From Bog-756 sp963824645 (lineage in GTDB: Bacteria > Actinomycetota > Acidimicrobiia > Acidimicrobiales > RAAP-2): 64,000 nucleotides of DNA. This document shows positions 60,463 to 64,000 of this stretch, in pieces. The stretch spans positions 310,001 through 374,000 of the forward strand of contig CAWGQC010000004.1 of NCBI GenBank assembly GCA_963824645.1. The letters run 5' to 3'. Position 1 is the stretch's first letter; each line of letters opens with the position of its first letter. The notes under the pieces are model-generated. The model worked only from the letters and a program-made list of their open reading frames with translations, searched no databases and was not told the DNA's origin. The translations under genes and the position numbers were made by a program.

Positions 60463-61994
60463 CGTCGACAGACGTCCTGGCGGCCATCGTGGCGCGCGGC
60501 CATCGTCATCCCGACCACCCGGCCGTCAAGGATCCCGACCGCGCCCTCGATTATGGCGGCCTCTGTGCCGAGGCGGCCCGCATGGCCAACGGGATGGCCG
60601 CCGCCGGGGTGACCGAGGGCGACCGGGTGGCCCTCCTCATCCCCAACGCCGTCGACTTCGTGGTGGCCGCCCTGGCCTCCCTGTGGGTGGGGGCCGTCTT
60701 CGTCCCCCTGGCCGTTACCGATCCCGAGGCCCGGGTGGCGTCCATCGTCGGCGACTGCGCCGCTTCCCTGGTGGTCATGTCCGACCACCCGGTGGAGGGC
60801 ACGGCGCCGCCCACCGTTTTCGCCCCGACGCCGGTGGTCACCATGAGCCGGTTGGCGGCGGCACCGGCCGGACGGGACGACCCCGTCCCCGCCCCCGGGC
60901 GGGTGGCCTACGCCATCTACACCTCGGGCACCACGGGCACGCCCAAGGGCGTGCTCATCGGCAACGCCGCTTTTTCGGCGGCGGTGACGGCCACCGTGGC
61001 CGCCCTCGGTCTCGACCAGACCACCCGCACCCTGTGCGTGTCCCCCTTCCACTTCGACGGGGCCTTCGGCACGCTGTTCCCGACCCTTTTCTCCGGCGGG
61101 GCGGTGGTCATCCGGCCCCGGGAGGCCCTCCTTTTTCCCCGCACCTTCTTCAACGCGGTGGCCAATGAGGACATCACCTACACCGGCTTCTCACCCAGCT
61201 ACCTGCGGGTGCTGCTGTCCAGCCCGCAGGTGGGCAAGCTGGCCGGCACCACCCTCGCTGTCGTGGCCCTGGGCGGTGAAGCGTGCTCGGCCGCCGATGT
61301 GGAGGCGTTGTGGGCCGCCGCTCCCGGGGTGCGGGTGTTCAACCGTTACGGCCCGACCGAGACCACCATCGCCGTCACCCATGTCGAGCTCACGCCGGAG
61401 ATGTTGACCGACGGCGTGGTCTCCATGGGCCGCCCCCACCCCGGAGTCGACTTCCACCTGATCGACGAGTCCGGCCGTGTGGTCGATAAGGCCGGTCAGG
61501 TGGGTGAGCTCCACATCGGGGGGGCCCAGCTCATGACCGGCTACTGGGGGGCGCCCGACCTGACCGCCGAGGTGCTGCGCACCGACGTGGTGGAGGGACG
61601 GAGCGTCTACCGCACCGGCGACCTGGTCTACCGCACCGAGGCGGGCGATTACGTCTACGTCGACCGGACCGACCGGGTCATCAAGCGGATGGGGGTGCGC
61701 ATCTCCCTCGTGGAGTTGGCCGAGAGCCTCCGCAGTCTGGACGGAGTGACGGCAGCCACGTGTGTGGCCTACGACGACGGCGGACAGCTGGCCATCGCCG
61801 CTTTCGTGGTGGGGGAGGAACTGGGGTCGGCCCTCGATATTCGCCGGGCCGCCGCCGGTCGCCTGCCCGAATCGATGCTGCCCGACCGCATCGAAACAGT
61901 GGACAGCTTCCCGATGACCCGCTCGAGCAAGGTCGACGAACGGCGGCTGTTGGATGAGGCGGGCTTGACCGGGTCGCCCGCCGCCAGCCCCTGA
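60459..61994 (+). CDS. Stand-alone adenylation enzyme (AMP-binding, NRPS-like)
   Basis: A 511-residue acyl/aminoacyl-AMP-forming enzyme. Core motifs: AYAIYTSGTTGTPKGVLIGN (A3 P-loop), FNRYGPTETTIAVTH (A5), GELHIGGAQLMTGYWGAPDL (A6), YRTGDLVYRTEAGDYVYVDR (A7/A8) and FPMTRSSKVDERRLLDEAGL with the A10 lysine. The A8 hinge (TDRVIKRMGVRISLVELAES) is less canonical. There is no carrier or condensation domain here. The TTG start overlaps the amidohydrolase stop. It may load an amino or carboxylic acid onto CoA or an external carrier protein. Confidence 0.9.
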   Translation: MTSTDVLAAIVARGHRHPDHPAVKDPDRALDYGGLCAEAARMANGMAAAGVTEGDRVALLIPNAVDFVVAALASLWVGAVFVPLAVTDPEARVASIVGDCAASLVVMSDHPVEGTAPPTVFAPTPVVTMSRLAAAPAGRDDPVPAPGRVAYAIYTSGTTGTPKGVLIGNAAFSAAVTATVAALGLDQTTRTLCVSPFHFDGAFGTLFPTLFSGGAVVIRPREALLFPRTFFNAVANEDITYTGFSPSYLRVLLSSPQVGKLAGTTLAVVALGGEACSAADVEALWAAAPGVRVFNRYGPTETTIAVTHVELTPEMLTDGVVSMGRPHPGVDFHLIDESGRVVDKAGQVGELHIGGAQLMTGYWGAPDLTAEVLRTDVVEGRSVYRTGDLVYRTEAGDYVYVDRTDRVIKRMGVRISLVELAESLRSLDGVTAATCVAYDDGGQLAIAAFVVGEELGSALDIRRAAAGRLPESMLPDRIETVDSFPMTRSSKVDERRLLDEAGLTGSPAASP

Positions 61995-62088
61995 CCCGTC
62001 GGCCCCGAGACCGGTCCGGTCACCAGGAGGCCGCCGGCCGGTCGGCGATGCCGCGACGTTGGCATGCACCGTGGCTAGCCTCGGCCCG

Positions 62089-63783
62089 GTGAGCACCGTC
62101 CGGCCCTCGAGATGGCCAACGACCAGACCGCGCCCACGGTTGGCCCGGGTCGCCACCCGAAGGGCCCTGGTCCTCGTCGCTCTGACGGTGGCCACCGCAT
62201 TCGTGGCCACGGTGGGTGCCAGGGCGTCGGGGGCGACCACCGCCTCGCCGGACTCCTGGACCGGGTACCACGGCGTCCCGTCGGGGAGCGGCGTGGCCAC
62301 CGCGCCCCCCACCGTCTATACCGCCGCCCGGGCCTGGACCTCCCCCGTTCTCGACGGGGAGCTGTACGGGCAGCCGGTGGTCTCGGGTGATCTGGTCTAT
62401 CTGGCCACGGAAAACGACACCGTCTACGCCTTGGCCTCGGCTACCGGGAAGGTGGTGTGGTCCGCCCATGTGGGCACGCCGGTGCCGTCGACGACCCTCC
62501 CCTGCGGCAACATCGGACCCACGGTGGGGATCACCGGGACGCCGGTGGTCGACCCGTCCCGGGACGAAATCTTCGCCGTGGCCGATGAGCTGACGGGAGG
62601 CAGTCCCAAGCACGTGCTGATCGGTGTGTCGGCTTCCACCGGCAAGCTCGAGCTCGCCCGGGACGTGGATCCCTCCGGCGCCGATCCGGCTGCCCTCCTG
62701 CAGCGCACCGGACTCACTCTGGATGCCGGTCAGGTGGTGTTCGGGATGGGTGGGAACGACGGCGACTGCGCCACCTACCGGGGACGAGTGGTGGCCGTCC
62801 CCGAGGCGGGGGGCGCACCCCATTTCTTCACCGTCGACGGTGACAGCGGGCAGAGCCAGGGGGCGGTGTGGATGGGGGGCGGTGCTCCGGCTGTGGACGG
62901 TGCCGGCCACATCTGGGTCAGCACCGGCAACGGATCGGTCTACTCGGCTTCCGAGCCCTATGACGACAGCGATGCCGTGCTCGAGCTCTCGTCGTCACTG
63001 CATCTGTTGCAGTACTTCGCCCCCAAGGACTGGCCCACCAACAACTCCAGAGATCTCGACATGTCGGCCGTCCCCGCCCTCCTCGGCGACGGCCAAGTAG
63101 TGCTGGCCGGCAAGTCCAGGATCGCCTACCTGCTCGACGGTTCCCACCTCGGGGGCATCGGTGGTCAACAGGCCACGCTGGCCACCGGCTGCCCCCAGGA
63201 CATCGACGGCGGAGTGGCCGTCGTGGGGACGACCGTCTACCTGCCCTGTCTGGCCGGGGTTCTGGCCCTGTCGGCCTCGGACTCCCCGGCCTCGCTCCAT
63301 CTTCTGTGGCGAGCGCAGGCCGGTGGTGGTCCACCCATCGTGGCCGCCGGCCTGGTGTGGACCATCGGACAGGACGGCGTGCTCGACGGTCTGGACCCGA
63401 CCAGCGGACAGGTCGAACAGACGGCGGTGGTGGGGATGCCGGCCAACCACTTCCCGACCCCCGGGGTGGGCGCCGGATTGTTGCTGGTACCCACCGCCCG
63501 GCGGGTGGTGGCCTTTGCGGCCACCGCGCCGACCACTCCGGCCACCGGCACCGTCCCCTCGACCACCTCGACGACGGCGGGCCGTCACACCGGGGCGGTC
63601 CCCGCGGCCACCACCTCGGGCCTGAGCGGTGGCGGTCTGGCCGCCATCATCATCCTCTCCGTGGTGGCCGCCGCTGTGATCGTGGGCGGAGTTGTCCTCT
63701 TCCTACGGCGCCGCCGAACTGATGCCAGCCCGGACCCGGGCGGTGGCGTCGGCGCCGACTCCGGTACCGACGGCACCGGTTAG
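62089..63783 (+). CDS. PQQ-like beta-propeller protein with N- and C-terminal membrane segments
   Basis: A 564-residue exported protein. N-terminal signal: RALVLVALTVATAFVATVGA. The propeller has WTGYHGVPSGSGVATAPPTV, PVVSGDLVYLATENDTVYAL, ASATGKVVWSAHVGTPVPST and VNIGITGTP-like blades (GPTVGITGTPVVDPSRDEIF), close to the PQQ_2 domain. A Thr/Pro linker leads to a C-terminal helix, LAAIIILSVVAAAVIVGGVV, and a basic-then-acidic tail. GTG is used because TAGCCT lies 7 nt upstream. It would be displayed outside the membrane. No dehydrogenase active-site residues were identified, so enzymatic activity is uncertain. Confidence 0.83.
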   Translation: MSTVRPSRWPTTRPRPRLARVATRRALVLVALTVATAFVATVGARASGATTASPDSWTGYHGVPSGSGVATAPPTVYTAARAWTSPVLDGELYGQPVVSGDLVYLATENDTVYALASATGKVVWSAHVGTPVPSTTLPCGNIGPTVGITGTPVVDPSRDEIFAVADELTGGSPKHVLIGVSASTGKLELARDVDPSGADPAALLQRTGLTLDAGQVVFGMGGNDGDCATYRGRVVAVPEAGGAPHFFTVDGDSGQSQGAVWMGGGAPAVDGAGHIWVSTGNGSVYSASEPYDDSDAVLELSSSLHLLQYFAPKDWPTNNSRDLDMSAVPALLGDGQVVLAGKSRIAYLLDGSHLGGIGGQQATLATGCPQDIDGGVAVVGTTVYLPCLAGVLALSASDSPASLHLLWRAQAGGGPPIVAAGLVWTIGQDGVLDGLDPTSGQVEQTAVVGMPANHFPTPGVGAGLLLVPTARRVVAFAATAPTTPATGTVPSTTSTTAGRHTGAVPAATTSGLSGGGLAAIIILSVVAAAVIVGGVVLFLRRRRTDASPDPGGGVGADSGTDGTG

Positions 63784-63829
63784 CGCCCCCTTGGCGCTTG
63801 AGTCCTTTAGCCGCTTGAGCCCTCAGCCC

Positions 63830-64000
63830 TCAGGCCCGGCCCATGACCCAGCGCGGGCGCGACCACAGCTGCCAGTACTCGACCACGACGTAGCCGAGCC
63901 CGCGGTAGAGCTTCTCGCCGGCGGCCGACGACTGGAGGAGTGAACCCTCGGCTCCGGCTTCGAACTGGGAACGAAGGGCGGCATCCAGCAGTCGCCGCCC
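63830..64000 (-). CDS. GNAT acetyltransferase, C-terminal part (cut by window edge)
   Basis: The last 56 codons of a leftward gene whose start lies beyond the window. The frame reads GRRLLDAALRSQFEAGAEGS, LLQSSAAGEKLYRGLGYVVV, EYWQLWSRPRWVMGRA, then TGA. The order of acetyl-CoA-binding helix (GRRLL), AAGEKLYRGLGY and a final strand is that of GNAT motif A/B. Convergent with the beta-propeller gene. Substrate cannot be inferred from this part. Confidence 0.75.
   Translation of the reverse strand, partial: GRRLLDAALRSQFEAGAEGSLLQSSAAGEKLYRGLGYVVVEYWQLWSRPRWVMGRA

Noticed and set aside
1..64000. tRNA or rRNA genes
   Set aside because: No cloverleaf with a GTTCGA-type T-arm and matching acceptor stem, and no rRNA-like conserved stretch, was recognised; a short RNA could still have been missed by eye.

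Overview
This is a high-GC actinobacterial chromosome segment with no rRNA, tRNA or CRISPR seen. The gene content points to Actinomycetota, perhaps an Acidimicrobiia-like lineage: a BsaP partner next to biotin synthase, a DUF3039 protein, F420-type luciferase-like oxidoreductases, an Rv1264-like adenylate cyclase, frequent GTG/TTG starts, and many genes whose start codon lies 6-7 nt after a TANNNT -10 box (leaderless transcripts). The lineage is inferred from style and gene content, not from a marker gene.

Layout. 0-8.5 kb holds housekeeping genes: an NfeD/SPFH membrane pair, a DODA-type dioxygenase, an AraC/VOC pair, and a Maf-Dus-ABCF operon read leftwards. Five apparent one-base insertions break the Dus and ABC-F genes within about 520 bp. 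8.8-16.5 kb is one giant secreted protein with five near-identical tandem repeats, IPT/TIG, PKD and FN3 domains and a run of 22 glycines. 16.5-27.2 kb carries redox and lipid or xenobiotic genes: SDRs, a P450 overlapping bsaP and bioB, an acyl-CoA dehydrogenase, methyltransferases, an LLM oxidoreductase, a VOC protein and a zinc alcohol dehydrogenase. 27.4-29.5 kb is a MarR/MFS drug-efflux pair with two perfect operator-like dyads. 30-37.7 kb is signalling: two ECF sigma factors, one with a zinc-finger anti-sigma candidate and one beside a RibD-like reductase, then a class III adenylate cyclase overlapping an acetyltransferase. 37.8-43.4 kb has ahcY, a PA14-type GH3 beta-glucosidase and a PanE-like reductase. 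43.5-46.3 kb has a conserved unknown, a degenerate region, a PAS-GGDEF diguanylate cyclase and an AT-rich island.

Two accessory loci stand out. At 46.4-49.4 kb four overlapping genes encode a 133-aa protein and three proteins that each appear to carry two YbjQ-like domains (six in all). At 50.8-62 kb an SsuD-like monooxygenase stands divergent to ATP-grasp, MetA-like and MetY-like genes, followed by a large FAD/NAD(P)-binding protein, an aldo/keto reductase, an amidohydrolase and a stand-alone adenylation enzyme. This looks like an undescribed homoserine/homocysteine-derived amino-acid or peptide pathway, or an organosulfur assimilation locus. The window ends in a PQQ-like beta-propeller membrane protein and the C-terminus of a GNAT acetyltransferase.

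Indels at 6.1-6.7, 25.6, 37.56 and possibly 44.2 kb each break an otherwise well-conserved gene, so assembly error is at least as likely as gene decay there.
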